A DNA stretch of 64,000 bases from NCBI GenBank assembly GCA_032358255.1, contig JAULBX010021853.1, positions 1 to 64,000 of the forward strand. The letters run 5' to 3'. Positions 50,014 to 60,431 of this stretch are shown here, piece after piece. The notes under the pieces are model-generated. The model worked only from the letters and a program-made list of their open reading frames with translations, did no database searches and was not told the DNA's origin. Source of the DNA: Heterotrichella gracilis. Lineage: Eukaryota; Sar; Xanthophyceae; Tribonematales; Xanthonemataceae. Numbering within the stretch: position 1 is the first letter of the stretch; every line of letters begins with the position of its first letter. The position numbers and the translations under genes were made by a program.

Positions 50014-53000
50014 GGCCCCACGGTGTGGAGCTGATCCGCCCCTCTTCTCCCTCCATGCTACCCTCCCCTGGGGAAGAGCGGGTACGTCTGAATTGCCGCA
50101 CATCCTTCTCCATTTTCTGCGCACCTGTATTCAACCACACCCACCGCAATGCATGTGGTACCTCCGTCTACCACGACCCACCACCCACCACTGGCCCACA
50201 GGCTGCCCTGCTACACCATGGCTGCGATTCCTCCCCTCCTTCCCACCACCCACACCGCCAGCCCCCCTGCACCACAGTGGCACAGGTCTTAGATACGATC
50301 GGTGGGTACTGAGGAGGGGTGTGGGTGTGGGTGTGGGTGGGGGGGGGGCGGGGGGTCTTGAGCATGATGCACACCGTGGGTACCACCAATGCTGTAATGA
50401 CTATTTTTGACAAGACTATATGTACTTGGTGAAAAGGTGGAAGTTGGGGTGTACTTTGCATAACAACTTGCACAGCTGGTACTGATCATTGCTCTTTCTT
50501 GCTGATGTAACATGCTTCCTTGTCCACCTGAGCGCTCCACTAGGGCTGTGTAAATTATCCTTGCGTGACCATGTGCACCCTTGTGTAGGGTTTGGAGTGT
50601 TCTAAATGTGCCTGCTGTGCACCATCGGGCTGTGATGGCTGGCTGATGCAACCCGCTAGGAATCCTAATAGCTTTCTCACACCCTTGTGTAGGGTTTGGA
50701 GGGTTCCAGGTGCGGCTCCTCTGCTACACGGGGCTGTGCTGGCTGGCTGATGCCATGGAGGTCATGCTGCTGTCATTCCTCAGCGTGTCGGCGCGGTGCC
50801 AGTGGGGCCTGACGCCAAGGCAGGTAATCACACATCATCACACAGTGATTACATGTGATCAGACAGAGTGATCAGGCGTAGTTAAGATTGCACGTGATGG
50901 GTCTAAGGAGAGTTCAAGGTGTTGTTTCTGAGCGTGTATGCGCGATGCCAAGTGGGGGCTGGCGCCAAGGCAGGTAATCACACATGATCATCCAGTGATT
51001 ACATGTGATCAGACGCAATTTTGATTGCATGTGATGGGTTAGGGTTGGAGGTTTTGCTACTGTCGTTCTGAGCGTCCAGCGGGGCCTGACGCCAAGGCAG
51101 GTAAAAACTTGGAGTGATGACATGCAAACAGTTGTGATGGTTGGGCATACGAGTTGTTATTGACACCTTCATCCCCTTACATCTGCAATATATCCCCACC
51201 ACGCTCCCTCTGTAAGTGAGCCTCCTTTCCAGCGTGGTGCTCCTGGGCATGCTCTGAAAGTGATTACATATGATCACTTAAGATACCTAAATGCTAACCA
51301 CCTAACTTATGATAATTGTTACAATAACACCACCCCCCTTCTCAGGAAAGCCTCATTTCCAGTGCGGTGTTTCTGGGCATGATGGGGGGTGCGTGCGTGT
51401 GGGGGCTGGTGAGCGACGCATGGGGGCGGAGGGCGGGGGTTGTGGGGGTTGTGGGGTGCATACTGCTCAGCGGGGGGCTAAGCGCACTAGCGCCAAACTA
51501 CCAGGTGGGTGGAGAGGTGTGGGCAGAGGTGCAGGGGTCGGGGGTTTGATTCCTCCCAGATGGAGGTCAGGACGAATGTTTGTTTGATTTGATCTGTGCT
51601 AGGCGACGGCAGAGGGCGAAGAGTGAGGCGTGGTGTGGTCAGTAGGAGCTGAGTGCACTGGGTTGCAACTGTGCAGGAGGTCCCCTAAACCCCAACCCTA
51701 AACCCTGAAAAGTTCAAGTGTGATTAACCAAAAAATAAAACTAATGTCCTTCCTTCTCCACACATACCTGCGGGCGCTCTTTGTGCTTTGGGGGCTGGTG
51801 GGTGTGGGGCTGGGGTGTATGCTGGTGCACGTGGCCTCCATGGTTCCTGTGAACCCTCTTCCATATCCCTAACACCATCATTGACAAAACCCTACCCATG
51901 GTTTGTACCAAACGTCTGACCGCCATTTTTCCCCACGCAGGCGCTGCTTGTGTTTCGGGGCCTGGTGGGTGTGGGGCTGGGGGGTGTGCACGTGGCCCTC
52001 ACCATGTTCTGCGAATTCTCACCCACCACCCACCGGGGCACCTACCTTACCCTAGTCGAGGGTTTCTGGACGGTGGGGACCCTGCTGGAGGCCGGGCTGG
52101 CGTGGCTGGTGCTGCCCCGGTGGGGGTGGAGGGGGCTGCTGGCGGTGTCGACGGGTCCCCTGGGTGCGGTGTGTGTGGGAATGGCTTTTTTACCCGTGGG
52201 GGGAAACTCTTTTCCATATCAGTATGTGCTTTGGATTTGAAATCCAGTTTTTTACCTGCTTTAATCAATCAGGGGATATTGAGGTCATTGTTCCTTTGGA
52301 AAAATTCTCGCAAGTGCTGGTTTGCTCTTCACCAGTTTCAACGGTTTGCACAGAATGACCCCCAACCTGGCTCCCACCCTAATAGAGCTATCACTGAACA
52401 GACAGTCGCTGTGCACCTCCCACCTGTCGGGGCTCTGGATGGTCTTGGTTGCAAGCTGAGTGACACCAAGGTCTGCAGTGGCGTGGATGACCCCCCTGCT
52501 TTCCTCCCCTGGCAAACCTGTCAGGGCCATGGCGATCTGTTCTCTTTCCTCCCCTGTTTCATCCCGCTTTTCATCCAACTCCTATATTTCCTCCCCTGCA
52601 GTCCTCCTGCTGTGCGCCTCCCCCTGGGTCCCCGAGACCCCCTTCTACCTGGCTGCCAAGGGGGAGTATGAAAGCACAAAGAAGGTGCTGCGGAGGGTGG
52701 CGAGGGTGAATGGGGTTGAGATGCCGCACTACGACCCACACGCGGGGGGGCGGGGGGTGGAAGGGGGACAAGGGGGAGCGGAGGTGGCAAAGGGGGAGCA
52801 ACAAGGTAGGTGGGATGACAAGGGGGGGGAGGGAAGGAATGGGGTTATTTAGGGTGTAGGGTTTAGGGTTAGGGTTGGAGGGGGCTGCAAGCTGTTTGAC
52901 ATGCTTTTGAACGCCTTGCTGCAGTGCTTTCCCGCATGTCACATTCTGCCTTGCCATACTGCCTTTCCCGCATTTTGAAGCGCAACGGTGCAATGCCATT

Positions 53001-54830
53001 CCACCCCTCCCCTGTCCTATTTCCTTCCACCCCTCCCCTGTCTGATGTGAACAGACAGATTCAGTTAGAAATCCCCCCCCCCCTGCAGCCCATTTCCTGG
53101 TTGAGGATGGCCCCCCGGGACCCACATGGGTCGCCCGGGTGACCTCCCCTTTCGCCCCCATGCTGTCCTCCCTGGGGGCCTTATTCTCGCCCCCCCTGCG
53201 CACGACATCCCTGCTGCTCCAGGGGGTGTGGGTGGCGGCTGCGCTGTACTACTATGGATTGGTGCTACTCATTGCAACGGTGAGCTTGCGCTGTAGGGTT
53301 TAGGGTTTGGTATCTAGGGTTTAGGGTTTGGGGTGTGGGTAGCGGCTGCGCTGTACTACTACGGGCTAGTGCTGCTGATTGCAACGGTGCGCTGGCTTAG
53401 GGTTTAGGTTTGGTGTATAGGGTTAAGGGTGCAGGGTTTGTGATGAGGGTGGCGGCTGCGCTGTACAACTACGGGCTAGTGCTGCTCAGTGCAACAGTGT
53501 GGTTTAGGGTTTGATTATTGGGTTTAATGTTTAGGGTTCAGGGTTTGGGCGGCAGGGTAAGAACTACCCTGCCTTGCACACTTAGAGTTTAAAACCTACA
53601 ACAGCAAATATTTGAAACCCTGTCCTTGCAGGTGCAATCCAGCCGGGGCCCAGGCTGCAATCCCCAGGGCAAGCCAGCATTCAGCCCCGGGGATTATGCC
53701 AGCATGTTGGTGACATCGCTGGCGGAGGTGCCGGGTCTGGCAATTTCGGCGGTGGCGGTGAGAAGGAAAAACCCTGGTTTAGGAAATACATAAAGCCTTT
53801 TGGTCAGGGGGTGGTGAGAACTGCTCCTGTAGGAATTGCATCAGGCCACCCTTCCTGCCTCTTTCAGCTGATGCCTGGCACATGTCTAGCTACAGCATTT
53901 GTTGGCACTTACAGGCACATGGGATGCTGGGCATACACTGTTTTGTTTTCCTTATTAGTTTGATTGGTATTAATTTAATGTATTAATCTCGCCGGTCCAC
54001 CTCATCGGCATTGTAGCCACCCTTGTTTGCTTTCCGGTCTGTGTAGCCTGCCAGATCCTGCTGATATGTGATGTGGGCCCATCGCATCCTTGTATGTTTA
54101 CATGGTTTGTTCCCGCAGGTGGACGTGATTGGGCGGCGAGCCACCCTCGTGTGGGGTTTCTTGCTCAGCGTGGCCTGCCTGTTCCCCTTGATGCTGGATA
54201 TCCCCCTTGGGGTGACCACGGGCCTAATGTTCTGCGCAAGGGGACTCAGTCTGGGCACCTTCAATGTGCTGTGGATCTACACCCCCGAGGTAGGTTGATG
54301 ATTTACACCCCAGATATTAGCCAGTCATTTACATGCGTTCCAGCAGTTCAGCCAGGGGTGTAAATGTATAAACCAGGAGAGGTTAGATTATGGATTTACA
54401 CCTCTGGTACAGCGGGATAGCAGACTGTCTTGCAAAATGGCCGGCATGTGTGCCTTCAGATCCTGTGTGTATAAGCTTATATGCCACAGGGTCTTGATGG
54501 TGTTGGAGGCCTGATTACCTGCCATAGGGGCCTGATCATCGATCCCCGTTTTTGCAGCTGTACCCCACCAGTGTGCGCGCATTTGCCGTCGGGATGTGCG
54601 CCTCCTGGTCCCGTGTGGGGGGCCTAATTGCACCCTTTGTGGCGGTGGGCCTGGTGCGAGGGGGGCACATTATCGCGGCCCAGGGGGTGCTTGCGGGGGT
54701 GTGCGCAGCGGCGGCATTGGCGTGCGCCCTGCTGCCCACAGAGACCAAGGGGAGGGAGCTGGAGGATGGGACGGGGAGCGGAGCAGGGGGGGAGCTTGAC
54801 GAGGGAGGGGAGCCGGGGGGTGTCCATTGA
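50014..54830 (+). CDS. MFS transporter, SVOP/plant NiaP-like (first exon not found)
   Basis: Exons, all in phase: 50014-50081, 50202-50301, 50693-50823, 51346-51504, 51941-52163, 52602-52805, 53089-53279, 53632-53757, 54119-54289, 54558-54830 (TGA). Key landmarks: TVAQVLDTIGFGGFQVRLL, then LADAMEVMLLSFL in TM1 (the SVOP-type acidic helix), loop motif A GLVSDAWGRRAG after TM2, RGLVGVGLGGVHV in TM4, the SPWVPETPFYLAAKG central loop, a second VDVIGRRATLVWG loop after TM8, and ELYPTSVRAFAVGM before TM11. This order matches the SV2/SVOP branch, including plant nicotinate/organic-ion transporters. Substrate cannot be read from sequence. The membrane is not predicted. The first exon must end in phase 1 upstream of 50014. 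Exons at 50.7, 51.9, 53.2 and 54.7 kb all have ghost copies. Confidence 0.9.
50583..51104 (+). pseudogene. Ghost copies around transporter exon 50693-50823
   Basis: One 5' fragment (CACCCTTGTGTAGGGTTTGGAG, 50576-50610) and two 3' fragments (about 50915-50975 and 51050-51104) repeat the exon ends. The 3' ones keep CTGACGCCAAGGCAGGTAA, i.e. LTPRQ plus donor, and the following ATCACACATGATCA intron sequence. Confidence 0.8.
51765..51842 (+). pseudogene. Ghost copy of transporter exon 51941-52163 (5' part)
   Basis: GCGCTCTTTGTGCTTTGGGG..CTGGTGGGTGTGGGGCTGG..GTGCACGTGGCCTCCATGGT repeats the first 20 codons (ALLVFRGLVGVGLGGVHVAL) about 170 bp upstream. Confidence 0.8.
53330..53505 (+). pseudogene. 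Two ghost copies of the end of exon 53089-53279
   Basis: At 53332-53387 and 53447-53502 the stretch VAAALYYYGLVLLIAT recurs (second copy YNYGLVLLSAT) with its ACG/GTG donor. Spacing is about 112-115 bp, and each copy carries TTTAGGG words in its intron part. Confidence 0.85.
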
Positions 54831-54889
54831 AGGTGTGGGGGAGGGGGGGGGATGATGGACATAATTCCTGTATTCCTGTATTCATACGG

Positions 54890-54975
54890 TGTGCAGCATT
54901 GGCATTTGCGTTTGCCGTGCTGCCTACTGAGACAAGGGGTGGGAGGTGGAGGGTGGAACGGAGAGGGAAATGGGG
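54890..54975 (+). pseudogene. Ghost copy of the transporter last exon
   Basis: GTGTGCAGCATTGGCATTTGCG..CTGCCTACTGAGACAAGG repeats the CAAAALACALLPTETKGR coding stretch downstream of the accepted TGA. Confidence 0.75.
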
Positions 54976-54979
54976 GGTG

Positions 54980-56095
54980 ACGGTGGCCCCCGGGAGGGCA
55001 TGCAAGGGGGTGCTGGGCCCCATTCCCGGGGAGGGCGTGCGGCAGAGCGGGGATATTATTTTGTATTAATAGACTGTGCGATTGTGGTTATTTTGTAGAG
55101 TGATAAGGATGTGTGCGGCCATAGGGTGTGCAACACTTTTCATTTCAGACAGACTTAGTTGAACATGAATATTTGCTGTGCATTTATGTATTGGCCGGTG
55201 GTCACCGGGGGGCGGAGGTAGCGGAGGCGGCAGGTGATCTAACTGCGCTGTGAGGCATCATAAATTAATTACTAGTGAGCATAAAACTTAGCTATGTTTT
55301 CCAGTGGTTGATCAACCACTTGACTGGCTAGTCTTGCCCCACGGTGGCAAATCAGGCAATTTTGTGGGCCGACATCTGACTCAGCATACGCGTATGCAGC
55401 ATCCCATGTGGCTTTCTGACTCACATGGGATATCAGATGTTACACTTGTCGTGATAACTATAACGCTGCCAGACTCGAGGCTTAATTGACACGACTGGCT
55501 TCTGCTGAGCCAAGAGGGGAGTACTAGGCCTTGCACGTGCTTGTACATATGTTGTTGTGTTTGGGATCCCACTAGTGAGTCCCTGTTTGTCAGCAGCTAG
55601 TGTATCTTCACCGGTGAAGATGCCCGAAAATAAACACAAAACCCCAGATTGCCCCCACGTGCATCCCCGAATGGAGAATGAGGCCCCACTAGGGGCAGGT
55701 TTCGTCCCCACTGAAACGAGAATTTGTGAACCCTGAGGGAAACGTGGAAATGTAAAAACAGCACTGGACCTAGTAGGGGCGGAGTGTGGGCAATAATCTT
55801 AGCAATAAGGCTAAAGCATGCTCATTCTGTGTTCATATGATGCTGTGGGTTGACCTGTGCGTCCGTGATTTGCATGCAGACCAAACAAGTGTACCTGGAT
55901 CCATGGACCAACACTTGCCGTATTGATTACGAGTACCTTTGCTCCTCCAGAGTGTCTTTCGCCGGCGTGATTACACCTTTGGCTTCCAGAAAAACCTCAT
56001 CCACAACTTGCAACCAGTGTACTTGTCCTGTCGGTGATATTAACAAAGTAGCATATTCCGTTCATACGTAATACACAGCACCCAGATTCGCCAGC
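54980..56095. other. Spacer upstream of the glycosyltransferase gene
   Basis: No recognisable gene. It should hold the 3' flank of the transporter and the promoter of the next gene. Confidence 0.5.
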
Positions 56096-56103
56096 CAAGT
56101 TGC

Positions 56104-59100
56104 ATGCGTGTGCGCACGACATGGCTGTTGGCGTGCTTGGCCACCACCGTGCTTGCAAACGGTGTGCGCTCTGCGGAGCTTTTGTCGCGTGATGAAGATA
56201 AAGAGTTGGAGGGGTGTGGTGACGTCACGCGTGTGGGGCGCGGGAAGTCGCCACAGGTTCAGCCACTTGCAACCGAATATGGCACCAGGTGAGGATAATT
56301 TTACAACGACTACTGCATCGCAATATACTAGAGAATAGCAGGCTCCGCATACACTCCAATAACACTTTGGGCTGTCAGAGTGCACAGGCATTGCACGGCA
56401 TGCATACGATATCATGATGTGCTCGCATATGCATGCGCTCGAGTACTCTGCTCTGTACGGCGCTGCAGCTGCATATATATACGACTTCGTATACGTCCGC
56501 AACGGTCTTTATAACAAGGTCAACGTGTAGCTCAGCCTTGATTGATACCATGACCACTGCTTGGTACCACTGACCTTGGCTCTGTATTTTGCTGACATAT
56601 AAAGATTCAGTCATCACTTGCATACCATGTCACCGTAAACCTACTTATAAAAGTGGTTTTTAGGTCTTTTCAGGCATGACCTTAGCAGCTGGCCTTGTCA
56701 TTGTGTCACCAAGGAGCTATCGAGCCAGGCCTGCCCTGGCCCTAGCCCCAGGCCTGCCCTAGCCCTAGCCCAGGCCTGCCCTAGCCCTAGGCCCAGGCCG
56801 GTAGCTGACACTAATTTGGTGACCCCAAAAAACAACGACGTTTTTGTTTGACTTGTATGGTCCATGCCCACCTTTAATCAGACAGAGAGTGCCTGAGCTC
56901 CAGAAAGGGCTCAAATTGCATGTTTCTTCCGCCCCCGCAAAATGGCGCAGTGTGTACAGTGTGTCAGTACTATCCCCCAGTCTACAATTTATTGCACTTG
57001 TGTACACGGGAATTCAATCATCTCAGCCCAACAATTTTATGCCGCGGTGGTCAGTGCAACTCGAGACATGGCCAATGCGCCTATTCAAGGACAGGCTGCA
57101 TATATACTTATTCATACATGTTTTCAACAGCAGCACAACGGGCGTGTTGGAGTGTTGGGTCTTGCATTTTCTGTATGAAACTCACGTCAACATATTATAA
57201 CATGTGTACCGATGTGTGACACCCCTTGTTCCCTATGCATACAGTAGCGGTGCACAGTGGACAGAAGAGCACTGCCTTCCTCTTCGCTAAATCGTTTTTC
57301 CTTATTAACACGCATGCTGAAAGACAGGCTGCATACATATTGAGTCATTTTGTTCATTTTGTTCCCTATGCACGTTATGAAGCCCCCCCCTTGCATGTGA
57401 CAGGACTGAGCACGCGGCGCCTGCACATCATCCTGGCCCCAACAGGAGGCTCTTAGCTGACGGCCCCATTTCGGACCCAATTACCCTCCACGGCAGGTCT
57501 AGGATCCTACTAGATACACCCCAATTGGTGTTGCCAGGCCCCTTGCAAGGCCCCGGCGAAGCAATCCACACACATGTACATACTGTGTCGGCGTGTTTGG
57601 TGAGCGTCAACTACGTGGAGGCACGCCTCGCCAAGAATGCGACCGCGTATGGTCGCCGGGTGACTTGGCAGCGGTTGACGCGTGGTGAGGAGCAGGAGCA
57701 CGAGAATGCCACGGCCCGGAGCGACACGGAGGTCAAGGTGTGTTGCAGCCTACACACCCTACACCCTGCAAATCACAGTCGAATTGGCCATGTGTACCAT
57801 CATCTACAAAGCATGGGTGAGAACCCTGTCACTGATCTAAACAACGCCAACGTAATACTGTAAAAAAAAAAATGTGATCCACCACATATATATGGTACAC
57901 ATATGGTAATGGGAAATGGCCACTGCAGTGCATGCCATGCCTACAGGCATGGCGGTGCTTGGGCATAGCCGTAACTACTATTACGTATCTAACGCAAGCC
58001 CAGCGAATGACGCTGTGTGGATAACCAAAGGTTATCCGGAAATAACCGATAATTTGTTATCGCCTATTATAAGAGATAGGAAATAACCGATCATCTGTTT
58101 TCGCCTATGTGAGATAATCGCAAAGGCGCGCTCGCGAGTGAATTGCTAATTAGCCAAATGATTGGGTGCACATGCCCCTCTCTCATTCTGCCTCTTCCTC
58201 AACAAACGCCTTATATGTATGTGTAGTATAACAAATACTGACTTACTGGATTACTAAATTACAAATATTTAATTTCATGATTTTGTATAAATGACTTTTT
58301 TATTCAGATCCTTGTGTCCCTGTTGGCGGCCGCAGGTTTGCAACAGCGGCTTCACGTTCAACCTGCCACACGGCTTTGGCAGGCTGGGGAATAACCTGAA
58401 GCAGCTGAGCTGTGCAGTCCACGCCGCGCAAGTGACATCCTCCCGCCTGACCCTGGGCGACTCGTTTGCAGCCACCGTGCACCTCAACAAAACAGAATGG
58501 GATTTCCAGCGGAACAGCAAGGTCACTCCATGCCGTGCCATAGTGATCGAGCAGTTGTTTTACTACGAGGAGCATTGTGCACTGTGTGGGGCACACGAGC
58601 TCACGCCCTTTGCTCGGCGACGTGTGTTGCTCGACCACATCCTCCCATATTGGCCTGTGGCGCCACTCATCCAAGGCGCTTCAGTGTTGGTGGTGCATGT
58701 CAGGGGGGGGGATACAATCAAGGTTGGAATGGGCGCGTCGGGGTATGTTCAGCCGCCGTTGGCATTCTACAAGCATATCATCATGAATGGGAACTACAGC
58801 CAAGTACTACTACTAGCTGAGGACAAGAACAACCCGGCAGTGGGTGCCCTGCAAGCGTGGCAGCCTGGCTTGGTTCGCTGGACACATGGGTCTATGAAAG
58901 AAGATGAGGGGACGCTGCTAGGATGCGTACACCTCGCCATCGCACGCAGCACCTTCAGCGAAATGTTGAGCATGATGGCCCCGCAGCTACAGCTGATGCA
59001 CATGCCGGGTTGCGCAGGGCCGGGCCTGCATTTGCACATCATTAGTGTGCCGGGGAGTGAGGATATGCAGGTGTTTGGGACCAACCTAGCGTCCAAGGGC

Positions 59101-59280
59101 TGCAAGCATGTGGTGATAGGCTATTGCTATGAGTTCCCAGGCTATGTAGAGCATTGGTCAAATGAAACAGATTTTGAGGCATACAAGGAGATGTTGATTG
59201 AGTACCCCGATAGCAGCGTGTTGCGAAGAAGCATTGTGGCATGTGAGCCATGGCCCGTACCCTCGATTGCCTCGATATAA
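56104..59280 (+). CDS. Signal-peptide glycosyltransferase, fucosyltransferase-like
   Basis: Three exons in phase: 56104-56288, 57497-57737, 58336-59280 (TAA); 456 aa. The ATG at 56104 opens a signal peptide or anchor (MRVRTTWLLACLATTVLANG). The large last exon begins VCNSGFTFNLPHGFGRLGNN; GRLGNN resembles the N-terminal nucleotide-sugar motif of GT11/GT23-type fucosyltransferases. Further on, VVHVRGGDTIKVG corresponds to their HxRxGD motif, and HLAIARSTFSEMLSMMA to the late S-T-F motif. Expected site is the ER/Golgi lumen, transferring a sugar (fucose by analogy) to glycans; the acceptor is unknown. Potential N-glycosylation sites are NATA (twice), NKT and NYS. A 945-nt intronless last exon, and no detected exon ghosts, contrast with the other genes here. 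Exon 2's start at 57497 rests on phase. Confidence 0.75.
56725..56800. repeat. GC-rich minisatellite, three ~25-bp units
   Basis: CCAGGCCTGCCCT(A/G)GCCCTAG is repeated three times with small length changes, inside the first intron of the glycosyltransferase gene. Confidence 0.85.
58038..58108. repeat. 41-bp-period direct repeat, two copies
   Basis: GGAAATAACCGATAATTTGT.. (58038-58067) and GGAAATAACCGATCATCTGT.. (58079-58108) match over 30 bases with three differences. GGTTATCCGGAAATAACC just before forms an imperfect dyad. It lies in the second intron of the glycosyltransferase gene. Confidence 0.85.
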
Positions 59281-59284
59281 TCAT

Positions 59285-60085
59285 GCATGTGCAGAAATGA
59301 ATATAATCCCAATCAGTGCTCTTATTGGCTTTAAAAGCCAATTTATTGTTGTTAGTAGTTGTTGGAACAAAAGATATTTGATTTTGGTGTTTGGAACAAA
59401 TCCATGGTATATCCAACTTGGGAACATCATGCATAACGTTCTCAGATTTTCTCATTGGCTATAAGTTTGTACATGTCTGCTTATTTGGCAACATCATTCC
59501 CTTTCTGAAGATTTTCCAATACAATTTTACAAGAGTATGTGTTCAACACTGAGTAACGAGCGATCAACTTGCTCGAAGCAACGCTGCGCAGTGCCACACA
59601 TATGTCTTCGTCCCATGCATGTGCTAACTGCACAGTGCTGTTGCGCATTTGCCAACCCAAAAACTGTAAGGTAACCCGTTCTTGCTGTTCATCTGCTCGA
59701 ATTCTTCTAATCAGGAGAGCAGATTTGACAAAGAAACAACCAAGTTGGTTGAACCTGGCAGGTGTTGGCAGTATGATACGTAACATGCTTCACTGCGTTG
59801 GTACATTACAATCATTGAATGATCTCCCCACGGCGTGAAAAACACGTACTTCTCAATGAGTACTTGCGACTTTAAAATTTAATAAGTAGGGCCCTAGGCT
59901 AGTAGGGCCACTTTTGAAAAGCTGAGGGGTTATTAGCGCTGCAATCCTCAATCCCGATGAGGTGTGCCAGTAGGCCTTTTCATGCAACAAAAGGGAAACA
60001 TCGTTGTACAGAATGACCATAATAAACCGAGATTCCTTAGAACACCACGGCCGTTGTCTCCCCAATTCCATCTCCAACCCACTGC
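59285..60085. other. Convergent spacer after the glycosyltransferase
   Basis: This holds the 3' flanks of two convergent genes. A 101-codon minus-strand frame (59786-59481, starting MLRIILPTPARFNQLG) has no domain I recognise; it may be chance or a small gene. Confidence 0.4.
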
Positions 60086-60089
60086 CACG

Positions 60090-60325
60090 TTTTGGTGGAG
60101 TGCAGGTGCAGCCCCTTGGCAATGCCGGGGTGCAGCATGCGGTGGTACCCCTCCGATGCCACCACATGGCCATAACTAAACTAAAAACCACACAAAAAGT
60201 CATGCTTTACTCGTTAACCTCCCCGTAGTCTATATGACTTTGTACCACACTACTGCCCCCTTGGCGTGAAGTATAGGTGCAGGCCTTTGCAGCGTGAGGC
60301 GGTACGCCTCTGAGACCACAACCTG
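60090..60325 (-). pseudogene. Two ghost copies of the P450 last exon
   Basis: The real exon's coding stretch EAYRLTLHPGKGLHLYFTP is repeated at about 60265-60325 (missing the PGKG bases) and 60095-60170 (more diverged). Copies are about 170-195 bp apart and lie downstream of the true stop. Confidence 0.8.
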
Positions 60326-60431
60326 CTCCCCAAATTTCACACTGCAATATGTTTGATCCTCGTGGCAAAACGTACTCATTTACCTCCCCATATTTTGCCC
60401 TCCCCCTCCCCTCCAACCCCCCTGTACCACA

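Noticed and set aside
55430-57480. Several 60-118-codon frames around the first glycosyltransferase intron
   Set aside because: None carries a recognisable domain, and those on the plus strand do not join in phase to the enzyme exons.
59481-59786. Small gene of 101 codons between convergent genes
   Set aside because: No domain, no splice evidence and it lies where 3' UTRs are expected; kept only as a possibility in the spacer note.
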